The translations under genes and the position numbers were made by a program. A DNA stretch of 64,000 nt from Typhlomys cinereus (lineage: Eukaryota; Chordata; Mammalia; Rodentia; Platacanthomyidae), in the NCBI GenBank assembly GCA_023101885.1, contig JALPQD010000403.1:834685-898684 (forward strand), in the 5' to 3' direction. Under the pieces are notes generated by a model. It was not told where the DNA came from and made no database searches. It saw nothing but the letters and a program-made list of their open reading frames with translations. Positions within the stretch are counted from its first letter, which is position 1; every line of letters begins with the position of its first letter. This document shows, one piece after another, positions 10,551-22,518 of this stretch.

Positions 10551-12388
10551 TCATATTTGCACCTATTCTTACAAACACCCGAAACTTTGCCAGACAATGC
10601 CTTTTCATATCTTCTAATGTGTGGGTATTTTTTTTCACCATTATTCTTGAAAGGTGACTCCTACTTGAGATTCATCAGACAGCAGCCATCATTTCTACGA
10701 ATGTCAAGTATCCCTGCTTAGCCTCGACTTCCATTCACACAACTGTACTTGGGGTTGTCAGCACTTTCTCTAATATCCTTCAGTTCTCTTTGCTTTTCTT
10801 AGGTTTGATATACTTCTATTTTTTACTCATTCTGCTTAGATCCTGTGTTACCTTAAAGTGAAAATGAGAGTTTTTCTTTAATCTTAAGATCACTATCTCT
10901 TTAATGGTTTCTGGCTCTTCCTTTATTTTATCCTTTGCTTGTGGAACTTACATTTCAAGGAATCAATGTAAAGCTCCTTTGTGCCTCAAAACTGCCCTTT
11001 CCTTCTTTGTATTTCCTTTGCAGCATCCTCAGACCTCCCTGAGCACTACTTTCAGCCTGAACCTAATCCTTGTTGCCTCCTTCCAGTGAATTTTCACATC
11101 CAATAGCTACATTTTTCATCTGAAGAGTTTCTGCCTTAGCGCTTTCCTAGACAAACACTTTGACGGTGGTTTTCATCCTTTTGTCTATGAATGCTTTGTT
11201 GTATCCTGACCTCTGGGCCCTCTGCAGACTGGCTCTTTTCTCAGGTCCTCGGATATGGGCGCAGCACACCACACCTTCAACTCTCTTCTTGGTCCCTCGC
11301 TTTGTTGGGTGATAGGTCTGAATTCTAAGCATCTGCTTAGATGGTTTTTGTGAAGAGCTCCCTCGATGCCTGAGCTGCAAAACCTGCCCTACCACAATAA
11401 TTTCGTACTTGCTTCTTCTGAAAATACAGGATTTAATGATCTCGAACAGGTATTTTAACTTCTCCGCTTGGAATTCTCACACCAGACTGACTGATGTGAG
11501 TCGCACATCTGTGTGTATGCAGACCTGATGTTTCATTTTTCATGACTGACATTTCCCTTCCTTGGGTAGCAAATGATTTCCTACAATAATTTTCTTACAG
11601 GATTCAGAAGGATTTTGTTTCTATTAAAGGAAAGGGCAGCTGGATGAAGTTCTCAATGGCATTCACAGGTCAGTCCCGCTCTCCTTAAAGCTCAATATTC
11701 CATCTTCTGGCCTATACAAGAGGGAGACTTCAGATTCCACTTCAAGTTGCCTATCCATCGAGGTGTCCTCTTCAACAGTTGAAATTTTCACTCTTTTCTT
11801 CTTGGTGCATGGCTAACGAGACACAAAGATCAATTTTAATTCTGCCTTATGAAATGCATGCTTTAGGAAATCTAGCAAGTAACACACACACACACACACA
11901 GCTGTTACCCAACCAACTTCTACCAACCCTTCAGTCTACAGTTTGGATGCATTTTATATCCAAGGGCCTTCCATAACCATCACTACTCCATGAAGTGCAG
12001 AAGGTGCCCCTCGCCACGTGCCTCCGGGAGTCATGTCACCCTGATCCAGCCATTCCTTCAGCTCTACAGCAGACTCTAGGATCATGGAAGACAGGTATTA
12101 AGTCTTGATCTCTGTATATCCGCAGCAGCTAGAATAGGCACCGGACACCCACTCATGTTGTGTGTTCTTCTCCTGCATTCTCCATGCGATAAGAATGCAG
12201 TTCAGCTGGATGGAGCCCTGTACTCAAAAGTCCAGAGTATATTTCCTTCCATAATGTACTCTTAGGACTTTCCCACAGACATCGTGAGTTTCTTGTACAC
12301 AGATAAGAAACGATGTAACATATGCTGAGTAATCCTCTTGTTCCTGGCTCTAACCTAAGCATTTGTGTATATGTTGTCTTACCCATCG
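10551..12388. other. No gene recognised
   Basis: Mixed-composition DNA with only chance frames of up to about 80 codons. A short perfect CA run lies at 11882-11900. No repeat family identified with confidence. Confidence 0.5.
11882..11900. repeat. (CA)n microsatellite
   Basis: A perfect CA dinucleotide run of about nine units; short and unremarkable. Confidence 0.95.
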
Positions 12389-12716
12389 TGCTAGTTCCTT
12401 GTTGCTCTGACAAAAGCAACTTAAGAAAGAAAGGGTATATTGAGGAAGATGCTGGGACATGGTCAGGAATACATGGTGGCAGGAGTCAGCATGGGAAGGT
12501 GGTCACACTGCGTTTGCATTCAGAGGTCAGAGCTAGGTGAATGCTGAGCTACTACTTCCTCCTTTTTATTCAGCCTAGGACTCTCGTGCTTGGCATGCAG
12601 CTGCCTACATTCAGGGTGGGTTTTCCCACCTCAGTTGAACCTTTTTGGAAAAAAGCCACTTCCTGAGGTTTGGGAGGTTCTAAATCCTTTCAAGTTGACA
12701 ATAAGTATAGCACCCA
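12389..12716 (-). mobile_element. Solo ORR1-like ERVL-MaLR LTR
   Basis: The order of motifs is the reverse complement of a rodent ORR1 LTR: GACAAAAGCAACTTAAG at the start, CACACTGCGTTTGCATTCAG, a CTTTTTATTCAGCCTAGGAC segment, ATTCAGGGTGGGTTTTCCC, and CAAGTTGACAATAAG at the end. Ends are TG and CA. The 5-bp flanks CATCG (12384-12388) and CATCC (12717-12721) differ at one base, consistent with an old 5-bp target duplication. No internal region adjoins it, so it is a solo LTR. Confidence 0.88.
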
Positions 12717-12727
12717 CATCCATCCTA

Positions 12728-12850
12728 TACAAAAACCCTTTGAGGTGGATCTATAGACCATTTTTCAGGAAGCAAAGTGAGGTCCATAGATCGTTAAGAC
12801 TCACCTAAGACTGTGGAACTTGTGAGGTACTGCCTAGGTCCAGTGGCCAT
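12728..12850 (-). mobile_element. MIR SINE fragment
   Basis: CTTTGAGGTGGATCTATAG, then AAGCAAAGTGAGGTCCATAG and a TAAGACTCACCTAAGACTG stretch correspond to the reverse complement of the MIR 3' part and core (GAGGTAGGTACTATT, GAGGAAACTGAGGC, TTGCCCAAGGTC). Diverged and truncated. Confidence 0.6.
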
Positions 12851-13441
12851 CCATCTGCCTCCCTGTGTTCTCTTCCTTTGCTTGTATCTGTATACACTTC
12901 ACCTGTCCGTGAACACAATTCCTGGAGCACACTGGGAACTATCAGGACTTGTAGAAGAGAAAGTGGGAGGAGAGACCACAGCTTCTCTAGAAATGAATAT
13001 AGCTCAGCATATGCATAAAGATGCTGTCCTGTTGTTCAAATGAACCCTGTGCAACACCAGCTTATCTAAGGCTGGCTGGACATGACAGAATGTGGACTTT
13101 GCCCAATCCTACTGAACCAACATCTTCAATTTAACCAAATCCCTACAAGATTCACCTAGCAATGCAGTCTGAAAGTACCAGCTATATTTGCATGTGAGAA
13201 CCTGAAGTCACTAAGCAGACACAGGCAATGAAAGTGAAATCTTCCTTTGTCATGAGATGTGTGCCACATTCAGGTATAACAAGGGGACACGCCAGCTGTT
13301 GGAAAACAGCACCCACCCAATCGAAGATGTTTGCCAGTTATCAAAGGCACACATTCTCAACTAGTTATCCATTAGTTATGTCCCTAAAACAATTCTAGAA
13401 TTTTGATGAGGCACGCATGGAACCATTTCATACTTTACAGG

Positions 13442-13862
13442 TGCTAAATAAAATGAATAGGGGACTTGACAATTGAGGGCTGGATCTCTGGGCACATTTG
13501 TAGATAATTAGCAGTTGAGTTAAGCCCAGAGTGAACCTGCAGGATAGGGAAGGCCCAGCCCATGGTGGGCGGGACTAGTCCCCTGGGCAGGAGAATGAAA
13601 TGGAGGGAACTGTTTGAGAAAGGGGGCATCCTTGTGTACACTTGGCTAGACATGCTGGTCTAGCAAGTAAGGATTATCTCTCTCTCAGCTGTTATTTGAA
13701 TTTGGTGTGTCCAGTTTCCTCGGCCCTGGTGTTGGTGTGAGCTCTTCTGTGAAGCTAGATAAACAACTGTGACCAGGAATTGTAAGAAAAAAATAAACCC
13801 CTTGTTCTCTTAAGCTGTTTTTTGGGTGATTTTTATCAGCAACAATTAAGGTGAACACAGAC
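13442..13862 (+). mobile_element. Solo MTE-like ERVL-MaLR LTR
   Basis: Shares the ordered motifs of the copies at 34155 and 35602: a GACTTGACAATTGAGGG start, GTTGAGTTAAGCCCAGAG, CCAGCCCATGGTGGGCGGGA, GGGGGCATCCTTGTGTACAC, CCCTGGTGTTGGTGTGAGCT, and a polyadenylation signal in AAAAATAAACCCCTTGTTC near 13788-13806, ending TTATCAGCAACAATTAAGG. Length is about 420 bp. Flanks give no clear target duplication. Confidence 0.75.
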
Positions 13863-14558
13863 TATGGTTTGAGACTGAGCTGTTTACACTTGGCCCAAGA
13901 AATCAGCCTGAACCAGAATAAAGTCTTTTCCTGGTGTAGATGCCATAGCATCAAACCAACCTAGAAAAAGAAATGCCCAAAAAGAAGGGCACTCATAGCT
14001 AGCAGTCCATTGGTGGGCCTTCTACTCTGTGGGTAGGGTGCTTTCACTCATGAATCCCTAGCACAAGCCAATTGGGCCTTTGAATTTTTTGATATAAGTA
14101 AACAGCAACAAGGATGGGTTGCCACCAGGATGCACTAATCTTAGGCTGGAGCATGGCACTCCACCCTCCCTAGGGGAATCTTTGTGGAGGTAGAGCAAGG
14201 TAACAGCTACGATAACTTTCTTCTTTTACTTTACCTCAGATGGGTTTGTTGACTAGTATGCTTCCAGACAGCTTTCCTCCGAAAAGTGAGCAGACCAGTG
14301 AATCATCTCCTGGCCTTTTCTTACTATTAGAATGATACCTAAATTGACACTCTGGGGATCCCTTTCTTTCTGGTCAAGAAGGACGAAGACCTGACCCGAC
14401 CTGGGGTCTCTGATTCACAGCTGGATGTTTTAGGTACATTTAGGGACTTTAATGCTTTGAATATGAAATACCTCCACAGGCTCATACAGTTAATGCATAG
14501 CCTCAGCTGACGGCACTGTTAGAGGAGGTCATGGAAATTTCAGGAAGAGGGCTACTCA
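13863..14558. other. No gene recognised
   Basis: Unique-looking DNA between an LTR and a pyrimidine microsatellite. Only short chance frames. Confidence 0.5.
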
Positions 14559-14593
14559 GTTTCTCTCTGTCTCTCTATCTCTCTGTTTCTGTC

Positions 14594-14672
<79 letters not shown>

Positions 14673-14673
14673 T
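14559..14673. repeat. (CT)n / (CTGT)n compound microsatellite
   Basis: A 115-bp pyrimidine-rich tract: interrupted CTCTCTGTCT units, then a run of CTGT units (about 14594-14622), then an almost pure CT run to 14667. It is pyrimidine-only except for periodic G and one A. Confidence 0.95.
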
Positions 14674-16404
14674 TCCTTTCCATCATGAGGTGAGCAGGCC
14701 TCTCATTCACAGGCTACTGCCACCATGTTGTTCTGCTCCACAATCAAGTAAGTCAGGGACTACAGACAAAAGCCAGTTGTTCTTGGTCACAGATACACAA
14801 AAGTAATGAGTACAGAGACCACTGGAATAAAATTGGATCCTTTCCTCTCTGTCAAGGCAATGGCATCAATTTAGCCACAGAGGGGACTCCTAGGAAAGGA
14901 TTCAGAGAAGTGGCCCTTTCTTCCCTTCATGGAGACTGAGGGCCATGAAAATATCTGTAGACCCACATGCTCCATTCAAGGTCAGGTGCCAGAGCTAACA
15001 AGGTGCTTCTGAAAGAAAATTATCTTTCACCTAATGCCATGATCTACCCACGGTCACATAGGAGACATCATCTGCTCTACCTGCGCCACATCTGTGTTAG
15101 TAAACTGCAACAGTACCATACAGAAGCCTAAGATAAAAATGTCTGTCTTTGGGGACTGGTGTGTGTTGGGGGGTGGGGGAATTGGACAGGGACAATGGTC
15201 CTTCATCACTTTAAGACATACTCTCAGTGGTGAATTCCATGTGCCCAGCACCTCTAGGTCTAAGGACACAACTTGGGACATGCAAGTCCAAGAGTTCTGA
15301 AGGAGAAGGCACAGTGCCTTTGTTACACTTTCATGAGGGACAGCAAACTGGGTAGAAATTTGCAACGTGACAGTTGTCAGGCAGAGAAGCAAAGATCCTG
15401 GAGGCGGGCTTTTGAGTTTGACATCCTGAGTTTGATGTTTAAACTGTGCTACACCACCCAGGCAGACTGGCCTGACAGCAAGCCGAAGGGATACTCCCAG
15501 CTAGACTCCTGGGAATAACTGTGTGGTAGAGTCCCAGGGCAAAGCTGGAACCCCTGCGGCTGAGGGGGATGTGGCAGGGAGGGGCCTACCATTGTAAGGG
15601 AATCTAGTGTTTATGGGATTCAAGTACAAACGGGGCCTCCTTTGTCCTCGCAAGCTGATAAAGTGTGAGACTGGCTGGTTCCACTGTGTGGATATTGTTC
15701 CCACAAAGCCACACCTTGTTGCTCCTCAGCTCACATACCCCGCGCAATGTGGTCCAGGACTATGGAGGATTCTGGAAAGATGAAAATCAAATATGAGCTT
15801 TTTGTAGTAACTTCTAATGTAGTGTTATTGGGACGCCTGAAAGATCAAGTGGATACATGAGATTTCTCCCAAGATTTCCTGATATCAGGAATGGAGAGGG
15901 AAAAGTGATCAAAACAGAAATGAAGACCTCCTCCTTCTGTTAGGGCAGAAAGAAAAGTGACCAGTCCACTCTCAAAGGACTCTCTCTGCTTCCTGGATAG
16001 GAAGGGTTGCTTAGGAAGTTTGGATTTCCAACTGGGGAGTCTAACGGTACCCCAGACCTCCTGGGGAGCCAGCTCAACCAACTTCATGCCAAGCTTATTT
16101 GTCTTATGCTATCTCCAACTCCATCCAAGCCTGGCATGAGCTTCGTGCCACCTCAGCCTTGTGCCAGAAGCAGCAGCAGCCACTTTCATTGGGACCATAG
16201 TTGTTCCAGAACGTGAAGTCCTCTCCAAAAACATAGACGAGTAGGGTCAGTCACAGGGAACCCTGGAAATGGGAGGCTGATGCTGCACCCCAGCCAGCCA
16301 GCCGGAGGAGTCTGTTCCTCAGGGAGGCCCCAGTGTCCTTGCACCCCGGCTGGAGCTGATGAGGTGGCAGCAGTGTGACGAGCTGGATGACGGAAGTGGA
16401 TGTC
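14674..16404. other. Repeat-poor stretch, no gene
   Basis: About 1.7 kb of mid-GC DNA. A weak MIR-like stretch may lie at about 15400-15475 (GAGTTTGACATCCTGAGTTT) but is too short to call. Overlapping open frames of up to 112 codons exist on both strands, with no similarity I recognise and no supporting signal. Confidence 0.5.
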
Positions 16405-16785
16405 TTGGTTCATTTCCTGCTGCTAATACATGACGCCACAGACCGGCTAACTTACTGAAAAAAAAGAGACTTATTTTGGTCCATGACTCTATTCCAAGGT
16501 CAAGGGTCTGCATCTGGCAATGGCCTTTTATTAAAGGGATTTTAAGGTATTACAGGTCACCACAGGCTAAAAGACAGGAGTGTTTGAGAGACCTCATCAA
16601 ATTGGCATTCATATCAGACCCTCAAGATTAACCATCAAACTATTAATCCATTAGGTATATTACTGAAGGACAAAACCTTAATTCCCTCCTGATGCTCCCA
16701 ACTAGTCCCACCAGAATGGAAATGATTTATCAGTGTGAATTTCATAGCGGATAACCCATATTCCAATCAAGGGCAGTTGAGTTTG
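16405..16785 (-). mobile_element. ERVL-MaLR LTR (MLT/MST type)
   Basis: The plus strand reads TTCATTTCCTGCTGCTAATA, then GACTTATTTTGGTCCATGAC, and later GACCTCATCAAATTGGCATT and CCTTAATTCCCTCCTGATGC. This is the reverse complement of an MLT/MST LTR (end region, AATAAA region, then the 5' part). Diverged, with no identifiable target duplication. Confidence 0.6.
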
Positions 16786-17224
16786 TTGCTCAGCTGTCAA
16801 TATTAGACACCAGCATATAATCATCAAAAGCTGAATGTTATCAGCAGCTCTGGCAGATTCTGCGCCTCAAGCCAGCGACATGAAAAAACATGCCCATTTG
16901 TCTCTTGGATGATTCTCTTTGACTTCTCAAGTGAAGTTTTGGTTGGTGGTGGTAGTGGTAGTCAGTTTGGTTTGTTTTCTGTTGTGACGGTTGGCTTGGG
17001 AATTCGGTAAACGAAGAAGTTCTGTTTTCCAGCAGTATTTCTCGCAAGTTCCCATGGAACATCCTTGAGCTCAAGAGCTGAAGATTCGCCTGCACCACTG
17101 TTCACAACAGACTTTTCACAGGGGAGCACAGCACATAGGATGAGAGGACTGTGAAGTGCAAACCATGGGGCCATATAGCTTTTGTTTTTTGTTTGTTTGT
17201 TTTTGCTTTTTTTGGCCTTTCACT
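16786..17224. other. No gene recognised
   Basis: Short interval before an old L1. It has a GTGGTGGTAGTGGTAGTC simple stretch near 16945-16962 and a TTTG-rich run near 17180-17205. No coding signal. Confidence 0.5.
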
Positions 17225-18145
17225 CAAGCTAATTATTTTCAGATTGACCTTTGTCACATGCACCACTGATGGGTTTTATTGCTAATTACAATTCACTATG
17301 TGGCTGTATCACAGATTATTTATCCATTAACTTGCTCAGGGACAATATAGCTGAAAGATACCATAAAGAAAACTCTGCTGAGTGCTTCTTATAAAACTCC
17401 TCTTATGAACTTATGTTTCTATTTCCCTTAGGTATATTAATAGTTAAGCTGGTGAACTGTATTACAAATATATTTACTTTTTATTTATTTTCTCTATGGC
17501 TGTCAGAGTCAACAGAAAGGTTTGTTTTAGCTTATGCTTTGAGGTGATAAGTCTGTTCTGGTAGGAAAAACATGGGGCATGAGGCAGGAGGCTGCTGGTC
17601 ACATTGCATTTGTAGATAGGAAGCAAAGAGTGAACGGGAAGTGAGGCCAGGCCTTCTTCCAACAAAACTGTACCCTCTAAAGATGGCAAAAGCCATCAGA
17701 TAGAGGAAATGTGCAAATACATGAGTCTATTAGGGGAACATTTTACACTGAAACCTCAACAAGGTATATAGTCAATGGTTTTATGAACCTATAAAGTTTC
17801 TTTCATATCTCTGCTAACACACGTGTTCAACCTTTTATTTTAGTCTCCTTCATCATCTTAGTGCAATGATGTCTCTTTACAGTTTTTATCTGCATTTCCC
17901 TAAGATTCTAGGCATATTTTGCTACCCTACTCCCTTCTGAGATAAAATGTTTGATTGCATCTTTTGAAGATTGTTATTGCTTATTAGTCTTTTGCTCTTG
18001 CATATTTAGTCCTTTGTCAGATATTAGGTTCGTAGGTACTTCCTCAACAGAATTTGCCTTCTCATTTCACTATTTCTGCTTTTTAATGGCAGAAATTTTA
18101 ATTCTGATGCACATCAGTAGCCTGTTTTTCTTTCATAGAATGAGC
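17225..18145 (-). mobile_element. Old L1M 3' region, split by an LTR
   Basis: The left part (17225-17490) has GATTATTTATCCATTAACTT and ACAATTCACTATGTGGCTG; the right part (17776-18145) has TTATCTGCATTTCCCTAAGA and TTAGTCCTTTGTCAGATATT. Both are reverse complements of the well-known L1 3' region, in correct order and same orientation. An ORR1-like LTR separates them. No ORF2 reading frame survives. Confidence 0.8.
17497..17775 (-). mobile_element. ORR1-like LTR inserted in L1M
   Basis: GTTTGTTTTAGCTTATGC, CTGCTGGTCACATTGCATTT and GATAGGAAGCAAAGAGTGAA match the reverse complement of the ORR1/MT class (TGCAATGTGACCAGC region). It interrupts an L1M whose two halves continue on either side. The right boundary is approximate and no clean 5-bp duplication is visible. 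Confidence 0.7.
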
Positions 18146-18984
18146 TCTTAGTATAATAACCTAGATATAAAAAAAAGGTTTTCCCTTTTCCAGGACATAC
18201 AGAACAAGAAGGCATCAAATTCTAGACATTTGGGCATGCTCATGAACCTGTAAAATAGCAGCCTTTCCTGTGGACAAAAATATTTAATTGAGAGGAGGGA
18301 CTGACCTGAGACCAACAAAGGCCATGAATAGTTGGAAAAATATCTGGTATCTCCACTGCTGTAAGGTGAAGAATTCCATCTCGGAACCTAAGGGCTTTGT
18401 GAAGGATTTGCCTTAATCTTCACCGAGCAAGCTTGTTTCTTTGAGCACTGGTGAAAGGTACGGAGGAGTCAAGGATACATGTACCATTAGGAAATTAAGA
18501 GGAGGGAGGAGAATGAGAGATGTAAAACATAATGCTAAAACCTCAACCCTTGGTCCTGTACATCATTCATCCATGCAGGCCAGATGGCCTCAGGCGCCTG
18601 CAGCATGTCTAGTCTCAACAGGGGCCCTATTCCAATAGCAGAGGCCACAGTGGTTCTAGAGGTAAACACACCTCTAGATGAGACTGCATACATGAAAGGG
18701 GTGGACTCCCACTTCTTCACTGTACAAACTACCAGTAACTGGTGTTATAAACCCAGGCACAGCAATTCTCTGAGTGAACGTTTTCTTATGGCTTAAATCT
18801 AAAGGAAAAAACTTAAATTGCTTCCTAAGAACTTGAAGATTATTCTAGATGTTGATTTCAGAGACTGGTTTTCTTCTAGAAAAGCAACCTAACTTGATCA
18901 GCTAGAACAAACTCTACGTGTACCCAGGGATGAAGGGGAAAGAAATACAGAGGTGTCCACAGAGGTAGAGAAGAACATGGGAGT
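18146..18984. other. No gene recognised
   Basis: About 0.8 kb of unique-looking DNA. Short overlapping frames on both strands around 18441-18796 have no recognisable similarity. Confidence 0.5.
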
Positions 18985-19110
18985 TGGGACGGGAAGCCGG
19001 GGTCTCAGAGCCTAGACTCACAACACAGCTCTGACCTTATGTGCCTATGCAAGCCGTTTAAGCACCTCTGTGCCTCAGTTGTGTGCTGCACGGATGTCGT
19101 GATCAAGCGC
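18985..19110 (+). mobile_element. MIR SINE
   Basis: GACTCACAACACAGCTCTGA, then TATGCAAGCCGTTTAAGCAC and CTCTGTGCCTCAGTTGTGTG follow the MIR consensus order (AATCCCAGCTCTGCCACTTA, GGCAAGTCACTTAACC, CTCTGAGCCTCAGTTTCC). Ancient mammalian SINE. Confidence 0.75.
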
Positions 19111-20815
19111 AGAACGAAGAGGAACAGTGCGCAGGAAGACTGTATGCAATTTTGCATGTACCAGGCTTTCTCACTGCAGGCCTTCCAAGGGATACTAACT
19201 TCAAAGAAAGATACCAGTTACTACACTCTGTGGTCCACCCCCCTCAGGCATGTAACTCGGAGCTTAGATTTGACTCCGGCATTCACCCCGAACTCAGAGC
19301 ACTTCTGGCAGAACTTTTCCTCTCGCCGAACTGCCAACTAATTATGCTGAACGAGCCTCCTTCTGAGCCAGAAATGTGATGACTCAGATTTTCCTTAGAG
19401 CGATGATGGACCAGGAGACTTGTTTTCTCTGCGAGCCCCAGGGAAGCCGATACAACACTGAATGGATGTGCTGTCACAACAAAGGAAAGCAGAGGAAGAG
19501 AAGGAGAGAAAAGAACTAGAAAAGCCGTGGGAGGAGCAGACACTGTGGAGGGACTTCGGTCCTGTCTTCTCCCCGTATTGAGGATCTGCCACTCTACTTT
19601 TATTCTGCCATCCACTCCTCTGCGGCTCGGGCCAAAGAGCAAATAAGGCATCATGTTCCCTTTTTCTCTTCTGCTCTCCATTTCTAATGGATCCTCTGGG
19701 GCCGTGGATTTGTCTCACACTATGATCTCATTACCAGCCACCAGCTCACTTACAATGTGACAGTGGAAGTGGAGACTACCTCAGGGTTCCACGTCCACAG
19801 TAGTTTATCCTAAAAAGTAGTAAAAGGACACAAGACCACTCACGCCCCTCAGAAAATATGCACAGTACAGCCCAGTTGCAGTGACACATCACTCAGCCCT
19901 CTGATGCAAGTACCCACAACACCGCTTCTGCCCATGGTGTCCTAACTTCTGTCAATCTATCATCTTCTGTTGCTGTCAACTTGCACGTCCCTTTGGTCCC
20001 AGCGCTCTGCTATTCGAAGGCTTCTGTTCACAGCTTCTCTGAAAATCATCCATTTTGCACTGATCTAATATGACCTAGATCCGCGTATGTCTCACCTTCA
20101 GAAATCCAATCACAAAGGAGGGTTTATAGGATCCATATGCTGCTTTAAGGACTAACCTGACTCTTGCAGCAGGCTACTTCAGAGAAAACCTAAAGGAACT
20201 GATTAGACCTGCAGCCTCGTCATTTGTAATAAAATCATGCATAAAGGAACCCTTGTTGACCTTTGGTAGTCAACATTCCCTATTCAAACTTCCTGATAGG
20301 AAATGCAGGGAATTATTCAATGCATGGAAAGTTGAGTAAAGGATATAGGAGGAAGGCAGACAGCAGACAGCTCACAGAGAGTCCTTTCAGAATTATGAAT
20401 GCCGTTAGTCAGTTTGTATGTCATGAATCTAATTAGTATGGAAAGAATTATTCACATCAATCATTTGCCGTTTTTTCAACATCACTTACTATCAGCAGGA
20501 GGGGTTTGATAAATTTCAATTGGCCAGGGCAGGCTGTCCCATGATGTCAGCATTTGAACACTGAGAAAATTTGTGTTGGGCCACCCAGGCTCCACCCCCC
20601 TTCCCAACCTGATTCCCATCCTGATTATGCCTATGACTGGAGTTCTGGAATGTGGATCTGGGCCATGAAGATGATTCGAGATGTCTGATTTACTATCTAT
20701 TTGGCTGTGGTGTAGAGGTGAATGGGCAGCATAGTCTCACAGCCACTGACTGCTCATTACTCACATCGGGGGAAAAAAAGGGTCATAGGTGGGTAATGGA
20801 AGAGGTGGTTTAGGA
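19111..20815. other. Repeat-poor interval; possible non-coding function, no gene
   Basis: About 1.7 kb without a recognisable transposon. The longest frames are 132 and 107 codons on the minus strand (19283-19718); they overlap one another and several plus-strand frames, and neither resembles a known protein. An ATTA-containing stretch near 20420-20520 (CTAATTAGTATGG) looks like many conserved non-coding elements, but composition alone cannot prove it. Confidence 0.45.
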
Positions 20816-20819
20816 CAAA

Positions 20820-20930
20820 CGTCTTTATCTTGCTCAAATCTTTTATGACCCTGAGAATCTTATTTAACCTTCAGTTCCTCCTCTACAAACAGAGTGAAGG
20901 GGACATACAAATTCAGGGGACTTCAGAGGA
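20820..20930 (+). mobile_element. MIR SINE fragment
   Basis: GAATCTTATTTAACCTTCAG followed by TTCCTCCTCTACAAACAGAG corresponds to the MIR core (CACTTAACCTCTCTGAGCC, TTCCTCATCTGTAAAATGG). Short and diverged. Confidence 0.55.
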
Positions 20931-22342
20931 GAATGAGAAAGGCAGTGTGACATAGCATTGTCTACTAATAATTAAAAGGCCTGCGGAGGGTAGTTTGAAA
21001 GGAGAGGCATCTTTGTCTGAATTTGGCTTCTGTTTTAGTAATGACCAGAAAGTGATGAGATCACTCCTGGGGTCTAACACATACTCGTGGTGGATTCCCG
21101 TTTATTCCACTTAGCTCTGATTTTCAACACAGGATGGCCAACATTGTGACTCTCAGGGATATACTCAGTGGCTAATATTATTGTAATGGGTCACTCCACT
21201 TCCTTCCTGGAGTAGTAAATATCACTTCTTTCCTGGTGCAGACTCCGGCAGCTGCTGGTGAGCTAACCCTAGGTCACGCTGCCCGTGGCCGAGAGAAGCC
21301 ATGGTATTGTTCATGAATCAGCTTCCTGTGCACCTGGTATGGAGTCCCATCCTTCATGGAGACAGTGACAGACTGAGGAAAATGCCATCTCTTCATGAAA
21401 TCAGTCTGCCTCTCCCACCTGAGACCAGACCTCCAAACCCTTCCTTGCTGTGGTGGGGCCACTGACTTTTAATCTGTCCCAAGAATGTTGGAGGCAGAAC
21501 CAAACCTTTGGTTTAGCCAACTTCATGTTCTCACCCTGATTATACACAGCCTGGTCTTCTCATAGACATAGACTGTTGCCACAGAGCAATTAGAGAAGAA
21601 AGGTGTCCTTTCTAGCTCATGGGTCGGGGGGGGGGGTACTTGCTGAAAATCCTAGTAGAATCTGAGTACCAGAGACAAGTGGGAGATGAACATTGGTGCT
21701 CACAGCTGCTGCGCTGCGACGAAGAGTGAGCTCTACTCACCCAAAGACCTATCCTGGTTTGTCCAGGAAAGAAACAAAAGCACAGAAGACCTTCTTGAAG
21801 CAGCACTTGAAGAAGCAGGCCAAACTCTTCGATGACCTAGGAATTGATCTCCAAAGAATATGTATTCTGTTATGAATGGCTAAAGGCATTTGTGTATGAT
21901 TTAAAATTTATCTCATTCCCCTTTGAGTAAGATTAACGTCAGGGAGATCAGTATTGTGATACAGAAAAAGAAAATTTGAATGGACTCGATCGATACAGAT
22001 GTGATTAGCCCAGGGATTAGCAAAATGTAAGATTGATTGTATACAATGCACTGGAAATGCTCAGCTATAGAATGAAACTGCCTTAGCTCAGAATATATGA
22101 TGCTGGATGCTTCGCAATTAACTGAAAGGAAAAAAAACACTCAGAAATAAGATGTCAACAACTTCATTTTTGTAGCCCATATTGATGACTGTGAAAAAAT
22201 CTTGGCATCAATAAAACTTGAGTGATTGCCTTTTCCAATTGTCCAAAATGAGAAGCAGACCCAAAGAGGCATGCTTCTGCCAAGGGAGATTTCTCTTAAT
22301 TATCCCTGAACTTCATATGCTGCAGGGTTTAGTAAACAGAGC

Positions 22343-22345
<3 letters not shown>
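20931..22345. other. No gene recognised
   Basis: About 1.4 kb. It holds an 11-base G run at 21626-21636. Short frames near 21274-21875 are on both strands and unsupported. The stretch at 21690-21870 looks gene-like in base composition, but I could not match it to any protein. Confidence 0.45.

Positions 22346-22387
<42 letters not shown>
22346..22387. repeat. (CT)n microsatellite
   Basis: A pure CT run of about 21 units, 90 bp upstream of a CA run. Confidence 0.97.
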
Positions 22388-22390
<3 letters not shown>

Positions 22391-22473
22391 GTTTCAACCT
22401 ATTTATATACTCACAATGCACATGGGTATGCACCTGCATGCAGGCACAAGCATACATGCGAACATGTGCACAG

Positions 22474-22477
<4 letters not shown>

Positions 22478-22516
<39 letters not shown>
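22478..22516. repeat. (CA)n microsatellite
   Basis: A pure CA run of about 19 units. The preceding CATGCAGGCACAAGCATACA looks like a SINE tail, so this is probably the end of a decayed tRNA-derived SINE. Confidence 0.97.

Positions 22517-22518
<2 letters not shown>

Noticed and set aside
19283..19718. Overlapping 132- and 107-codon minus frames
   Set aside because: Two frames of similar length in different registers over the same DNA, neither with known similarity.
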